From Streptomyces sp. NBC_01314 (GTDB lineage: Bacteria > Actinomycetota > Actinomycetes > Streptomycetales > Streptomycetaceae): DNA of 64,000 nt. The notes under the pieces are model-generated. The model saw only the letters and a program-made list of their open reading frames with translations. It had not been told where the DNA came from and made no database searches. Location of the stretch: positions 11,222,001 to 11,286,000 of the forward strand of contig NZ_CP108394.1 in NCBI RefSeq assembly GCF_041435215.1. Direction: 5' to 3'. This document shows positions 35,812 to 44,992 of the stretch, in pieces (positions within the stretch are counted from its first letter, which is position 1; each line of letters starts with the position of its first letter). The translations under genes were made by a program, and so were the position numbers.

Positions 35812-36824
35812 CGGGTGCCACGCTCCCTGCGGTAGTCCCGGGGCGTGGTGCCGTAGCGGTCGCGGAAGAGCCGGCTGAAGTGGGACGCCCCGTACAGTCC
35901 GGCCCGTTCCCCGATCAGCGCGACGGGCAGGTGGTCCAGGGCGGGGTCGGCGAGTTCGGCCCGGCAGCGGGCCAGCCGCTCGTCGCGTATCCAGCGGGCG
36001 GGGCTGAGGCCGTACTCCTGGAAGACCTTCTGCAGGTAGCGCAGGGAGACGTTGTGCTCGCGGGCGATGCTCACCGGGCTGAGGCCGGGCTCCGCCAGCT
36101 GCCGGCGGACGTAGGCCTGGATGTGCAGCATCAGTGTCTGCCGGGCGATCTGCGGGTCGTCGGCGACCTCGCGCATGCGTTCGGCGAAGAGCGCCGCGGT
36201 CAGCCCGACGACGCTGCCGCCGAGCAGGTCGACGGCGGTCTGCACCTGACTGCCGTGCCGGCCGAGCCCTTCCAGCAGTGAGGACAGCAGGGCGGCCAGC
36301 CCCTCGGCGCCCGACCAGGCACGGGCCGTGACCCGTTCGGCCTCCGGCGCGGTCAGTCCCACCAGCCGGTGGGTGACCATCACGTCCACCAGCCGGTAGT
36401 TCTCGGGCATGACGACCTTGTACGGGCGGGTGCTGTCGTAGCAGAGGAGCTGGGGGGCGCGCACGGCCGCGTGCCGGCCGTCCTGGACCACCCAGAGGGA
36501 GCCGGTCAGCGGCCGGCACACCCGCAGGAAGCCCGCGGCCCGCGGGTCGATCTGCCGGGCCGGGCGCACCAGTTCCCCGGGGCCGCCTTTCACCAGGGAC
36601 ACCCGCACCTCGCCGAACTGGTGGGTGCGCGTCGTGCCGTCGAGCGGTTCGTCGTGTTCCCTGACGATCTGCACGCCCCCGCGTCCGGCGGTCGAGGGGC
36701 CGTTGCCGGACGCCGGGAGGGCGGCGCGCACCGGCTTGGGTTCGTCGAGGCGTAACACCGCGTCAACCTCCATCCATGCGTCGGGACGGAGTCGGCCGCC
36801 GGGCGGCCGGTCCGTCGCCCCCAT
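35808..36824 (-). CDS. AraC-family transcriptional regulator (AraC-binding-like domain), TTA-containing
   Basis: 338 residues from ATG 36824, or 321 from ATG 36773. The C-terminal AraC/XylS HTH includes LSPVSIAREHNVSLRYLQKVFQ and SHFSRLFRDRYGTTPRDYRR. The N-terminal part matches AraC-binding-like domains of actinobacterial activators. Codon 24 (36753-36755; codon 7 from the shorter start) is TTA, the bldA-dependent codon. The ARE-like palindrome lies only 6 bp before ATG 36824, which favours the inner start. Its stop overlaps the ligase start. Predicted activator of nearby promoters; its ligand is unknown. Confidence 0.88.
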   Translation of the reverse strand: MGATDRPPGGRLRPDAWMEVDAVLRLDEPKPVRAALPASGNGPSTAGRGGVQIVREHDEPLDGTTRTHQFGEVRVSLVKGGPGELVRPARQIDPRAAGFLRVCRPLTGSLWVVQDGRHAAVRAPQLLCYDSTRPYKVVMPENYRLVDVMVTHRLVGLTAPEAERVTARAWSGAEGLAALLSSLLEGLGRHGSQVQTAVDLLGGSVVGLTAALFAERMREVADDPQIARQTLMLHIQAYVRRQLAEPGLSPVSIAREHNVSLRYLQKVFQEYGLSPARWIRDERLARCRAELADPALDHLPVALIGERAGLYGASHFSRLFRDRYGTTPRDYRRERGTR

Positions 36825-36830
36825 GTAAAC

Positions 36831-36848
36831 ATACCCGCATGCCGGTAT
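36831..36848. promoter_or_regulatory. ARE-like palindromic operator 2
   Basis: ATACCCGCATGCCGGTAT, an 18-bp palindrome with one mismatch, shares the core CCCGCATGC with the three other sites. The flank after it (TAGTTGCATCGGA) resembles the flanks of sites 1 and 3 (AAGTGGTATCGAA, AAGCGGCATCGGA). It controls the AraC-ligase-SARP operon. Confidence 0.82.
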
Positions 36849-36959
36849 CCTAGTTGCATCGGAGGATTCGATGCGACGCGGTGTCCTGCGGGTGCGCCAC
36901 GCAAAGGGCTGCGACGGAGGCCGGGGGCCGGAGCGGTCTGCCGGGGGCCGGCGGGGCGT

Positions 36960-38066
36960 TCACCCCGGGGCGGCCGCGGTGCTCCCCCCGTCCGCTGCCG
37001 GCGGGGTGAGGGCGCGCAGGGCGGCCCCGACGAGCCGCGCCGTGTGCCGCTGCTGCCGGGCGGCGCCGGCCAGGGCCGCCGCCTCCGCCTGCGCGGTCAG
37101 CCGCCGGTGGCAGACGCCCTGGTCCGCCAGTGCGCCCAGGACGCGCCAGAGCCGGGTGCCGTCGCCGGCGGGCCCCCGGCCGCCCGGTTCGGGGACGCCG
37201 TCCCACCGCAGCGCATGCGGCCGGGCCCCCTGCCGGGCCAGCGCACGCCAGCGCCTCCCCTCGTGGACCTCCTCACGGATGTGCAGGGCCATGTCCACGG
37301 TGGCGGCCGCCAGGGCGAGCGCCGGGATCGGCGCGGGCGCCGGCACCGACGATGCCGTCGATGGTGCCCGCAGGCGGCGGCCGGCGTCCCCCGCCGCGCC
37401 CGCACGCGCCCCGCCCGGCACCGGCGGGCCCGGCGGGGCGCCGCCCGGCGCGTAGGCGAGAGCGCCGGCCGCCGTCTCCAGCCCGGCGACCGCCAGCGAG
37501 AGCGCCGTCGGCACCGCGCCGAGATCGAGCCCGGCCCGCGCCGCCCGTTCGAGCCCGGTCAGGAAGGCGTCGACGACCCGGGCGTAGCGCTCGACGGAGA
37601 CGACGCAGACGGCGTGCACCCCGATGCCCTCGGCAAGACACCCGGTGATCGCCTCCAGCCCCCGCGCGGTGGCCGGGACGGTGATCATCAGATTCGGCCT
37701 GTCCACCGCGCGGTGCAGGGCGCGCGCCCCCGCCAGCACGGCGAGCGGATCGTGGGCCGGCGATACGGGGACGGCGGCGCACACCTGACCGCCCGGACCC
37801 CCCGCGGCCTGGTGCTCGCGCAGCTGGTCGGCGGCCGAGCGCGCGCCGCGGACGACCAGTTCGCCCAGCGCCGCACCGGCCCCGCGGCGGCGCCGGGCCA
37901 GGTCCTCCAGATGCGGACGGTAGGCCGGATACGGCACGGGCGTGCCCTCCGTCTCCGGCCCGCCCGCAGGGTGCGCGTGCACAAACGGACCGAGCGGCCC
38001 GTTCTCCGCGCCGTCCCCGCAGACGGCCGGAGCGGCCCCGGGCGCGCACAGCTGCGCGGCGCTCAC
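36960..38066 (-). CDS. Transaldolase-like protein lacking the Schiff-base lysine
   Basis: 368 residues with the transaldolase pattern: SAADQLREH, RALHRAVDRPNLMITVPATARGL and CLAEGIGVHAVCVVSVERY. In active transaldolases the middle block reads NLxIKIPAT with the Schiff-base lysine; here that position is threonine (NLMITVPAT). The protein is unlikely to do normal transaldolase chemistry. The GTG at 38066 has GGAGGG upstream and overlaps the preceding small gene (GTGA). It is the last gene of the chorismate synthase operon. It could be a repurposed C-C lyase or binding protein, or a dead enzyme. Confidence 0.75.
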   Translation of the reverse strand: MSAAQLCAPGAAPAVCGDGAENGPLGPFVHAHPAGGPETEGTPVPYPAYRPHLEDLARRRRGAGAALGELVVRGARSAADQLREHQAAGGPGGQVCAAVPVSPAHDPLAVLAGARALHRAVDRPNLMITVPATARGLEAITGCLAEGIGVHAVCVVSVERYARVVDAFLTGLERAARAGLDLGAVPTALSLAVAGLETAAGALAYAPGGAPPGPPVPGGARAGAAGDAGRRLRAPSTASSVPAPAPIPALALAAATVDMALHIREEVHEGRRWRALARQGARPHALRWDGVPEPGGRGPAGDGTRLWRVLGALADQGVCHRRLTAQAEAAALAGAARQQRHTARLVGAALRALTPPAADGGSTAAAPG

Positions 38067-38308
38067 CGCGGCCCTCCGCGCCCCGCGCGCCCCAGGCCGC
38101 ACGGCGCGCCCGCGGCGGCCGGCTCCGGGGGCGGGCCCGCCTGCCCGTGCGCCCGCAGCCGGCCGGCGCCGAACCCTGCGCTGCTCACGGCGCCGCCCGC
38201 CGGCACCCCTGTCCCGTCCCTGCGCCGGCGGCCGGCACCGCGCCGATCCGGCCCGGGCGCGAGCCCCAAGAACCGCAGGAAGTCGTCGTAGGCGGGCGCC
38301 GCGCTCAC
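38063..38308 (-). CDS. Small hypothetical protein (81 aa) in coupled operon
   Basis: An 81-residue frame that exactly bridges the IS701-like gene and the transaldolase-like gene, overlapping each by four bases (GTGA at both ends). It begins MSAAPAYDDFLRFLG; the remainder is arginine-, glycine- and proline-rich. The two-sided coupling supports translation. I do not recognise it. The low-complexity tail may mean it is degenerate, kept to maintain coupling. Confidence 0.55.
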   Translation of the reverse strand: MSAAPAYDDFLRFLGLAPGPDRRGAGRRRRDGTGVPAGGAVSSAGFGAGRLRAHGQAGPPPEPAAAGAPCGLGRAGRGGPR

Positions 38309-39669
38309 GGCTGCCTCCCCGGACGGGTGCCGGCACCCTCGGGCGCCGGCGGCCACAGCTCGCTGCGCCCCCGAAGCTCGCTCCGCCCCCGGGCCCGCAG
38401 CAGGACAACGGCGGCGTGGGCCACCGAGGCGAGCGTCATGTGGCGGTGCCAGCCGGCGAAGGTGCGGCCCTCGAAGTCGTACAGACCGACCCGGCCGCCC
38501 GTCACGCTCACGTCCTGGGCCAGCCGCGCGGGTGCCGCGGCCAGACGCAGCAGCGCGGCGTCGGACAGATGGCCGAGATCGGTGAGCCAGTACCCGCCGT
38601 GCGCCGGGCCGCGGGCATCCCTGTCCACCAGCAGGATCTGCCGCTGCCGCTGCCGGGGCCGGCCCGGCACGTCGGCGGCCCGGCACGTCACCCGGGCGAT
38701 CTCACGGGGCCCCGTCCCCGGCCCGGCCGCGCACACGCGGTTCCAGCGGCCCCAGGGCACCGCGCCCGCCAGCTGCCGCGCGGTGAGCGCGGGGCCGCGT
38801 GCCGGACCGTCGGCGGCGACGGGCGTCAGGAGCTGCGAGGCACTGATGCGCAGCAGATAGGGCAGGCCGCCCGCGCCGAGCCGGGCGGCGAGCGGGCCCG
38901 CCGCGGTGGGCCGGGCGTCCAGGACGACCGGACGGCGAGGCGGGCCCGCCGTACGGGCGGTGGTCATCGCCAGGTCGACACCGGCGGCGGCCGCGTCCAG
39001 CACGCGGGCGTCCTGGGGGATACCGGCCCGCTCGCGCAGCACGGCGTCCTCGGCCCAGCGGGCGGTGAGCTCCAGGTGCCAGTCGACCGGGTAGCCGCCC
39101 CACTCGGTGGCCGCCCACAGCCCCACGGACCGCCGCGCATTGACCCACCGTCCGGTGCGCGGGTCCGCGCAGTGGGCGTCGACACCCACGCCGCCCGGCC
39201 CCGCACGCGGCGTGGTCGCGGTGTGCAGCACCCAGGCGACGGGGTCCAGCAGTTCGCCCATGTGACGGGCGAGAGCACCGCGCACCGGACTCCACCGCCA
39301 CGTCGAGGCGGTGACCAGGTGGTGCAGCCGCTGGATGTCGGCCGGCACCCCGGTGTGGGAGGCGATGTTGCGGATGGTCTTGCGGCCCGTGGCGCGCAGC
39401 AGCCCCCGGACATACAGCTCGCCGCTGCGCCGCTGGTCGCGGCGCGGCATGGACCACAGCACCCGCTGGGACAGGTCGGCGACCCGGTCGGGGGCCGCCA
39501 GGGCGGCGGGCCCGGGCCCGGCCGGCCGCCGGGATGCGGCGGCCGGATCCGGTGCGCAGGGCACCGGGAACCGGGCGGCCCGGTCCCTGACGGCGGCCGG
39601 GGCGCCGGTGCGGCCTGCCGCCGGGAGCGGGGGAGCCGCCACGGCGGTCCGCGCGGCGGGCGCGCTCAT
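38305..39669 (-). CDS. IS701-transposase-like protein 2, probably domesticated
   Basis: 454 residues, paralogous to 29740-30975: RRSGELYVRGLL / RKTIRNIAS at the N-terminus, VGVDAHCADPRTG, YPVDWHLELTARW and a C-terminal FAGWHRHMTLASVAHA. It has an extra alanine/proline-rich N-terminal stretch of about 60 residues. The catalytic DDTG is replaced by ATTPRAG, so the first acidic residues are lost as in the other copy. It is embedded in a metabolic operon with ATGA and GTGA overlaps to its neighbours, which is not how an insertion sequence normally sits. A regulatory or structural role is inferred. Confidence 0.8.
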   Translation of the reverse strand: MSAPAARTAVAAPPLPAAGRTGAPAAVRDRAARFPVPCAPDPAAASRRPAGPGPAALAAPDRVADLSQRVLWSMPRRDQRRSGELYVRGLLRATGRKTIRNIASHTGVPADIQRLHHLVTASTWRWSPVRGALARHMGELLDPVAWVLHTATTPRAGPGGVGVDAHCADPRTGRWVNARRSVGLWAATEWGGYPVDWHLELTARWAEDAVLRERAGIPQDARVLDAAAAGVDLAMTTARTAGPPRRPVVLDARPTAAGPLAARLGAGGLPYLLRISASQLLTPVAADGPARGPALTARQLAGAVPWGRWNRVCAAGPGTGPREIARVTCRAADVPGRPRQRQRQILLVDRDARGPAHGGYWLTDLGHLSDAALLRLAAAPARLAQDVSVTGGRVGLYDFEGRTFAGWHRHMTLASVAHAAVVLLRARGRSELRGRSELWPPAPEGAGTRPGRQP

Positions 39670-40778
39670 CCTCCCACCCGGGCCCACGCCGCCTGCAGCA
39701 GTTCGGGACCGGGGCCCTGCAGCAGTCCGGGACGGCCCGGCGCGTCCAGGACGACGAAGGCGAGCCGTCCGCCGCGGGCGTGGTCGTCCAGGCCGAGCGA
39801 GGCACGCAGCCGCTCCCAGGCATGCCGCGGGTAGGAGGTGGGCAGTCCCAGCGACTCCAGGATGCTGCGGTGGCGCAGCACGTGCGGTGCGCTCAGCCGT
39901 CCCGCCGCGTGCGCGAGTTCGGCGGCGTACACCATGCCGATGGACACCGCGTGACCGTGCCGGATGCGGTAGCCCTCCGCGTGCTCGATGGCGTGGCCCA
40001 GGGTGTGGCCGTAGTCGAGGAACTCCCGCGGGCCGCCGGCGGGCGGGTCGGTGCCCAGCAGGGCGCTCTTGGCCCGCACGGCGCCTTCGACCAGCTCCGC
40101 GGTGCGCCCGCCCGCGGGATCGGCGGCCGCCCGCGGGTCCGCCTCGATCAGGTCCAGGAGCGCGGGGTCGGCGATCAGCCCCGCCTTGACCACCTCGGCG
40201 AGGCCGCTGACGTACTCGGCGAGCGGCAGCGTCGTGAGCAGGTCCAGGTCGCACACGACGCCGGCCGGCTGGTGCAGGGCGCCGACCAGGTTCTTGCCCT
40301 GGGGGACGTTGAGGGAGCTCTGGCCTCCGAGCGCGGCACCGGCCATGCCCAGCAGGGTGGAGGGCACCAGCACCAGGCGCAGGCCCCGCTGCCAGGTGGC
40401 GGCGAGGAAACCGGCGAGGTCGGTGGTGGCGCCGCCGCCGACGGCCACGACGGCATCGCAGGAGGTGAAACCCACTTCGGCGAGCCGGGACCACAGATAC
40501 ACCAGGACACCGGCGTCCTTGGCGGACTCGCCGGGCGGCACCACCAGCTCCAGCACCTGACGGCCGTGCCGTTCGAGGTCGCCGGCGATCCGCCGGGCGG
40601 CGGCGGCCAGCGCCGGCGGATGTATGAGCGCCACCCGCGTCGCGCTGTCGCCGAGCAGCGGCTCGACGTGCTCGTGCAGGCCGGTGCCGACGACGACGGG
40701 GTACGGTGCCCCGCCGGTCGCCCGCAGGGTCGTCGGGGCGGTGTCCGGATGCATGGAAAAGGTCACGGTCTGCCTCAC
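39666..40778 (-). CDS. aroB: 3-dehydroquinate synthase-like protein with altered active site
   Basis: 370 residues of the DHQ synthase (sugar phosphate cyclase) family. The NAD motif [20 protein letters not shown] is intact, as are the zinc-ligand regions [21 protein letters not shown] and HGHAVSIGM. The block that usually reads VDAxVGGKTGxN is here [12 protein letters not shown], so the aspartate and lysine that contact cofactor and substrate in known DHQ synthases are Gly and Gln. It may make a different product, be inactive, or act on a modified sugar phosphate. The GTG start overlaps the chorismate synthase stop; the ATG at 40754 is an alternative. Confidence 0.85.
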   Translation of the reverse strand: MRQTVTFSMHPDTAPTTLRATGGAPYPVVVGTGLHEHVEPLLGDSATRVALIHPPALAAAARRIAGDLERHGRQVLELVVPPGESAKDAGVLVYLWSRLAEVGFTSCDAVVAVGGGATTDLAGFLAATWQRGLRLVLVPSTLLGMAGAALGGQSSLNVPQGKNLVGALHQPAGVVCDLDLLTTLPLAEYVSGLAEVVKAGLIADPALLDLIEADPRAAADPAGGRTAELVEGAVRAKSALLGTDPPAGGPREFLDYGHTLGHAIEHAEGYRIRHGHAVSIGMVYAAELAHAAGRLSAPHVLRHRSILESLGLPTSYPRHAWERLRASLGLDDHARGGRLAFVVLDAPGRPGLLQGPGPELLQAAWARVGG

Positions 40779-41959
40779 TTGATCGCCAGGTGGCTCAGGT
40801 AGGTGCGGTGGTTGCGGGAGGTCTCCGCCACGCTGTCGCCGCCGAACTTCTCCAGCGCGGCGTCCGCGACGACCAGAGCGGTCACCGCCTGCGCGACGAC
40901 GGCGGCGGCCGGTACCGCACAGACGTCGGAACGCTGGTGGTGGGCCACGGCGGTGTCACCGGTGGCCACGTCCACGGTGGCCAGCGCCCTGGGCACGGTG
41001 GCGATGGGTTTCATGGCGGCGCGCACCCGCAGCGGCTCGCCCGTCGAGATACCGCCCTCGACGCCGCCCGAACGGGCGCTGGCCCGGCGCAGGCCGCCGT
41101 CGCCGGGCACGATCTCGTCGTGCGCGCGCGAGCCCGGGACACCGGCGAGCGCGAAGCCCTCACCGAGTTCGACGCCCTTGATGGCCGGGATGCCCATGAG
41201 GGCACCGGCCAGACGCGCGTCCAGCCGCCGGTCCCAGTGCACATGCGACCCCAGACCCGGCGGAAGCCCGAACACCAGGACCTCGACGATGCCGCCGAGC
41301 GTGTCCCCGGCCCGGTGCGCCCGGTCCACCTCGGCGACCATGGCGGCCGACGCCCCGGAGTCGAAGCAGCGCACGGGATCGGCGTCGAGCCGGTCGGTGT
41401 CCTGCGGGCCGGGCAGCGCCGGGCAGAGCGAGTGCCGGCCGCCGAGCGCCACGACGTGGCTGACGAGTTCGATCCCGTACGCCTGCTGCAGGAAGGCCTG
41501 GGCGAGGGAGCCCAGCGCCACGCGGGCGGCCGTCTCGCGGGCGCTGGCCCGCTCCAGCACCGGCCGGGCGTCGTCGAACCCGTACTTCTGCATACCGGCC
41601 AGATCGGCGTGGCCGGGGCGGGGACGGGTGAGGGGGGCGCCGCGGGCCTGGCGGGAGAGGGCGTCGGCGCTCACGGGGTCGGCGGCCATCACCGTCTGCC
41701 ACTTGGGCCATTCGGTGTTGCCCACGCGGACCGCGACCGGGCTGCCGAGGGTGCGGCCGTGGCGAACCCCGCCGACGAAGTCGACCTCGTCGCGTTCGAA
41801 CTTCATGCGGGCGCCGCGCCCGTGTCCCAGGCGTCGGCGGGCGAGTGCGTCGGCGACCTCCTCGGTGGAGGTCCGCACACCCGCGGGCAGACCCTCGAGC
41901 ACGGCGGTCAGGGCCGGCCCGTGCGACTCGCCGGCGGTGAGCCATCGCAGAGTTGGCAA
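40775..41959 (-). CDS. aroC: Chorismate synthase
   Basis: 394 residues with all standard signatures: [47 protein letters not shown] and the C-terminal [16 protein letters not shown]. It converts EPSP to chorismate using reduced FMN. The start is TTG at 41959, fixed by the conserved N-terminus and an AAGGA six bases upstream. It heads a five-gene coupled operon and is a cluster-dedicated copy that supplies chorismate to the PhzE-like enzyme. Confidence 0.95.
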   Translation of the reverse strand: MPTLRWLTAGESHGPALTAVLEGLPAGVRTSTEEVADALARRRLGHGRGARMKFERDEVDFVGGVRHGRTLGSPVAVRVGNTEWPKWQTVMAADPVSADALSRQARGAPLTRPRPGHADLAGMQKYGFDDARPVLERASARETAARVALGSLAQAFLQQAYGIELVSHVVALGGRHSLCPALPGPQDTDRLDADPVRCFDSGASAAMVAEVDRAHRAGDTLGGIVEVLVFGLPPGLGSHVHWDRRLDARLAGALMGIPAIKGVELGEGFALAGVPGSRAHDEIVPGDGGLRRASARSGGVEGGISTGEPLRVRAAMKPIATVPRALATVDVATGDTAVAHHQRSDVCAVPAAAVVAQAVTALVVADAALEKFGGDSVAETSRNHRTYLSHLAIK

Positions 41960-42340
41960 GGCACTTCCTTCGTTCTGGTGGGCGGGCGGAGGCAAGCGGC
42001 CGGGACGCGGGCCGCGACGCGGACGCACGCGCGCCGCGCGGACGTACGGGCTGCGCGTGTCGTGCGGCTGGGAAGGGGAGGGCCGAGGGGGTGGTCGGGG
42101 GCCGGGGGTGGTCGGCGGGCCCGTGCGGGCGTCGTACGACGGTGCAGGCGCCGTCCTCCAGCCGGCCCGCCATGCCATGCCCGGCGCGGCGGCGGGCACG
42201 GCGGCCGTCGGTTCGGCACACCCGCCCGGCCTGCCCGGCGGGTGGCCGGCGGACAGGCCCCGGGCGCCGATGCCGAAGGCGGCAGGTGGTGCCCGGCTGC
42301 CGGGCCGGCCCGGCTGGGAACAGCTCGGCGCGGGCGGCCG
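41960..42340. other. Intergenic region, 381 bp
   Basis: It separates the class II aldolase gene from chorismate synthase. No gene with a start and ribosome site is seen. Frames in this stretch are arginine/proline-rich, as in noncoding GC-rich DNA. It presumably contains the chorismate synthase operon promoter, which I cannot place. Confidence 0.5.
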
Positions 42341-43186
42341 TCAGGCCGGGGCGGGCGCGCCGGCGCCGCCCGGCTCTTCCTGGAGCAGGTCGGGCTGCTC
42401 CGCGACGATCTCGTCCCACAGCAGCTGGAAGCTGAAGCGGCCCAGTTCCTCGTCCCCGAAGCCTTCGCGGGCGGCCAGCGCCTGTTCGTGGGTGAGGGTG
42501 TGCGGGGTGCCCGCGGCGAGGGCGAGGAGCTGCACCCGGGCGCAGCTGTCGTAGGTCAGGAACCAGTGCACGGCCTCGTCCAGGGAGCCGCCCACCGTGA
42601 TCAGTCCGTGGTGGCGCAGCAGGACGGCCCGGTTGTCGCCGATCGTCTCGGCGATGGCACGGCCCTGGGCCGGTGTCACGGAAGGCCCGTCGTAGGCGTC
42701 GTGGAGCACCTGGCGGCCGTAGAACGCCGCCGATTCCTGGTCGATCGGTTCGAGCAGCCTGCCCAGGGCGCCCAGCGCCCGGGAGTGCGGGGTGTGGCCG
42801 TGCGCGGCGGCGGTGGCGCCGGGGTGCAGCTCGTGGATCTGTGAGTGGATCACGAACGCGCTGGGGTTGACCCGGTGGTGGCCGGCCACCACGGCACCGG
42901 CCGCATCGACGCAGATCAGGTCGGCGACGCGGACCTGTCTGAAGGAGACGCCGAAGGGATTGACCCAGAAGCGGTCCTGGTGCTCGGGGTCGCGTACGGA
43001 GATGTGGCCGGATATCCCTTCCGCGAAGCCGTACTTCCCGAACAGCCTGATGGCGGCGGCCAGCCGCTGCTTGCGATGGCGGCGTGCCTCTTCGTACGTG
43101 GCGAAGCGCGGTTCGCCGGGAAGCGGCAGCCGGGTGGCGGTGGCGGCCAGGTAGGCGGGGCGGGGCTCGGTCGCGGTCGGGCTCAT
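42341..43186 (-). CDS. Class II aldolase/adducin-family protein
   Basis: 281 residues of the AraD/fuculose-aldolase fold. The metal-binding histidines are visible in AAHGHTPHS and LLRHHGLITVGG, and GISGHISVRDP is the conserved N-terminal loop. AAGGA precedes the ATG. Members do retro-aldol cleavage, decarboxylation or epimerisation with a divalent metal. Substrate not recognisable. Its neighbours suggest a step on a shikimate-derived acid or decarboxylation of an aryl intermediate (inference). Confidence 0.85.
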   Translation of the reverse strand: MSPTATEPRPAYLAATATRLPLPGEPRFATYEEARRHRKQRLAAAIRLFGKYGFAEGISGHISVRDPEHQDRFWVNPFGVSFRQVRVADLICVDAAGAVVAGHHRVNPSAFVIHSQIHELHPGATAAAHGHTPHSRALGALGRLLEPIDQESAAFYGRQVLHDAYDGPSVTPAQGRAIAETIGDNRAVLLRHHGLITVGGSLDEAVHWFLTYDSCARVQLLALAAGTPHTLTHEQALAAREGFGDEELGRFSFQLLWDEIVAEQPDLLQEEPGGAGAPAPA

Positions 43187-43244
43187 TGGGCGGGCGGTCC
43201 TTCCTGGTGGGGTGGCTGGGTGCGGGCGGTGTGCCGGCGCGTCG

Positions 43245-44783
43245 TCAGGCGGCGGCCGGTTCGGCCTCGCTGCGGGCGGCGTCGACGGTGGCGCGGTGCT
43301 CGAGGATCGCGGCGACGATGTCCTGGCTGCGGTCGACCAGGGAGGGGATGCCGAAGGTGAAGAACAGGGCTCCGGCGGCGATGTTGCCGAGCCCGTACAG
43401 ACGCGGGTCGGGCCGCCCGTTGCTGGTGAGCCGGCTGGTGGCGCGGGCCAGCTGCAGTCCGCCGTGCGGGTGGCGGCTGACCGCGCGGGCCTTGACCAGG
43501 GAGGTCACCAGGGGCAGGGCGCCGGAGGGGATGCGCCCCTCGGAGGCGTTGACGGCGCTGATGACCTTGTCGGCGCGGAACGCGGTGCCGTCGGCGGCCA
43601 GGATGTCGAAGCCGCTCCCGTGGGCGGCCGTGATGTCGAGCAGGCCCGAGAACATCTCCAGCCGGCCCGCCTGCACCAGGTCGAGCACAACGGTGGCGCT
43701 GGAGGGCGGCATGGGGCAGCACAGGCTCATGAGGGTGCGGTAGTGGGCGCGCAGGACCTGGACCTTGTCCTCCTCGCGCAGCAGGGGCCATACGTCGGGT
43801 CCGGTCTCCGGCACGGCGCGCTGCAGGATGCGCATGCCCACCTGCGGCGAGTCGACCTCGCCGAGCTGGCGGCGCAGCCGGTCGACCGGGTCCTCCAGGT
43901 CGACGCGGATGATCTCCTCGATGACGCCGTCGAGATCCGCGCCGGCGTCCCTGAACTCCGCCCGCAGGACCGCGGCCACGTCCTCGATGGTCAGCCGGGG
44001 CCGCCCCTGGGCGGCGGTCCTGACCCGCACCGGCGTCATGTGGCGCAGTTCGAGGGGGGTGGGCCGCTGCCGTACGCCCGGCAGCACGCCGCGCCGCGAC
44101 ATCAGGCTGATGGGGCCCCGGTGGCCCCGGGAGGCGAGCGACAGGACGATGTCGATGGCGGTCAGTCCGCTGCCGATGACGGCCACGTGGTCGTCCTCAC
44201 CGACCTCTGCCAGCGTGGCGGAGAGCGGGTAGGGGTCCGCGATGAAGCCGGGTGTGCCGCCCAGTTCGTAGACGTCCTTGGGGCTGTCGCCGCCGACGCA
44301 CAGCACCGCGTAGTCGAAGGCCCGCGTCCGCCCCGGGCCGGTGCCCAGGAGCACCTGGCCCGGCATCCGGCCGGCGGCCTTCACCGCCTCTCCGACGATG
44401 TCGACGCGCCAGCCGTCGCGCCGCAGCCGGCCCAGGGCCGCGTACGCGGAGTCCTCCAGGTAGTCGCCGTAGACCGCGCGCGGCGCGAAGCGGGCTCCCG
44501 ACAGCCGGTCGGTGTCCCGGGCCACGCCGGTGACGCGGTCGTGGGCCCGCAGCCAGCGCTCGAAGTGCCCGGGGTCGCCGGCCCGTACGGACATGTCGTC
44601 GGCCGTGGCGTTCACGCGCAGGATCTCGGTGTCGATCTGGTAGGCGCGGCCGCGCCACAGATGGGGCGAGGGTTCGAACACGGTGAGGCTGCCGGGCTCG
44701 CCCTCGCTCCGGGCCAGGGCGTCGATCAGGCAGACGGCCGCCGCGCCGCCGCCGACGACGCCGATCGAGATTCCAGAGGGCAT
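43245..44783 (-). CDS. FAD/NAD(P)-binding oxygenase, distant relative of CreE
   Basis: 512 residues of the FAD_NAD_binding_9 group. N-terminal VVGGGAAAVCLIDAL, then the RVNATADDMSV segment equivalent to the LLMNT block of CreE, and a central second nucleotide motif AVIGSGLTAIDIVLSL. The same fold is used for N-hydroxylation of amino groups and for some ring hydroxylations. AGGTGA precedes the ATG at 44783. It ends 58 bp before the class II aldolase gene, so the two are probably cotranscribed. N-oxygenation of an arylamine or amino acid is a reasonable guess, not proven. Confidence 0.8.
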   Translation of the reverse strand: MPSGISIGVVGGGAAAVCLIDALARSEGEPGSLTVFEPSPHLWRGRAYQIDTEILRVNATADDMSVRAGDPGHFERWLRAHDRVTGVARDTDRLSGARFAPRAVYGDYLEDSAYAALGRLRRDGWRVDIVGEAVKAAGRMPGQVLLGTGPGRTRAFDYAVLCVGGDSPKDVYELGGTPGFIADPYPLSATLAEVGEDDHVAVIGSGLTAIDIVLSLASRGHRGPISLMSRRGVLPGVRQRPTPLELRHMTPVRVRTAAQGRPRLTIEDVAAVLRAEFRDAGADLDGVIEEIIRVDLEDPVDRLRRQLGEVDSPQVGMRILQRAVPETGPDVWPLLREEDKVQVLRAHYRTLMSLCCPMPPSSATVVLDLVQAGRLEMFSGLLDITAAHGSGFDILAADGTAFRADKVISAVNASEGRIPSGALPLVTSLVKARAVSRHPHGGLQLARATSRLTSNGRPDPRLYGLGNIAAGALFFTFGIPSLVDRSQDIVAAILEHRATVDAARSEAEPAAA

Positions 44784-44960
44784 GTGTCTGTCACCTATCG
44801 GTTGGCGGACGACGCACTTGCGGGGGCGGGGGACGAGAACACCGATGCCGGGACGTGCCCGGCGCCGGCTCGACGCACAGCGACTGTAGGAACGGATCGG
44901 GCCGTCCACTTGCCGTGCCGCGCACCGGGACTTGCGAAATCACGCCGGGGCGTGGCGTGC

Positions 44961-44987
44961 GGCGGTGCGGGCGGTGCCCGCACCGCC
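44961..44987. terminator. Hairpin terminator after LysR fragment gene
   Basis: GGCGGTGCGGGC pairs perfectly with GCCCGCACCGCC around GGT. It begins 5 bp past the LysR stop on the minus strand. Confidence 0.82.
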
Positions 44988-44992
44988 GCAGA

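Noticed and set aside
29740..39669. Active IS701 insertion sequences and a composite transposon
   Set aside because: Both transposase-like proteins lack the first catalytic aspartates, no inverted repeats were seen, and one gene is coupled inside an operon.
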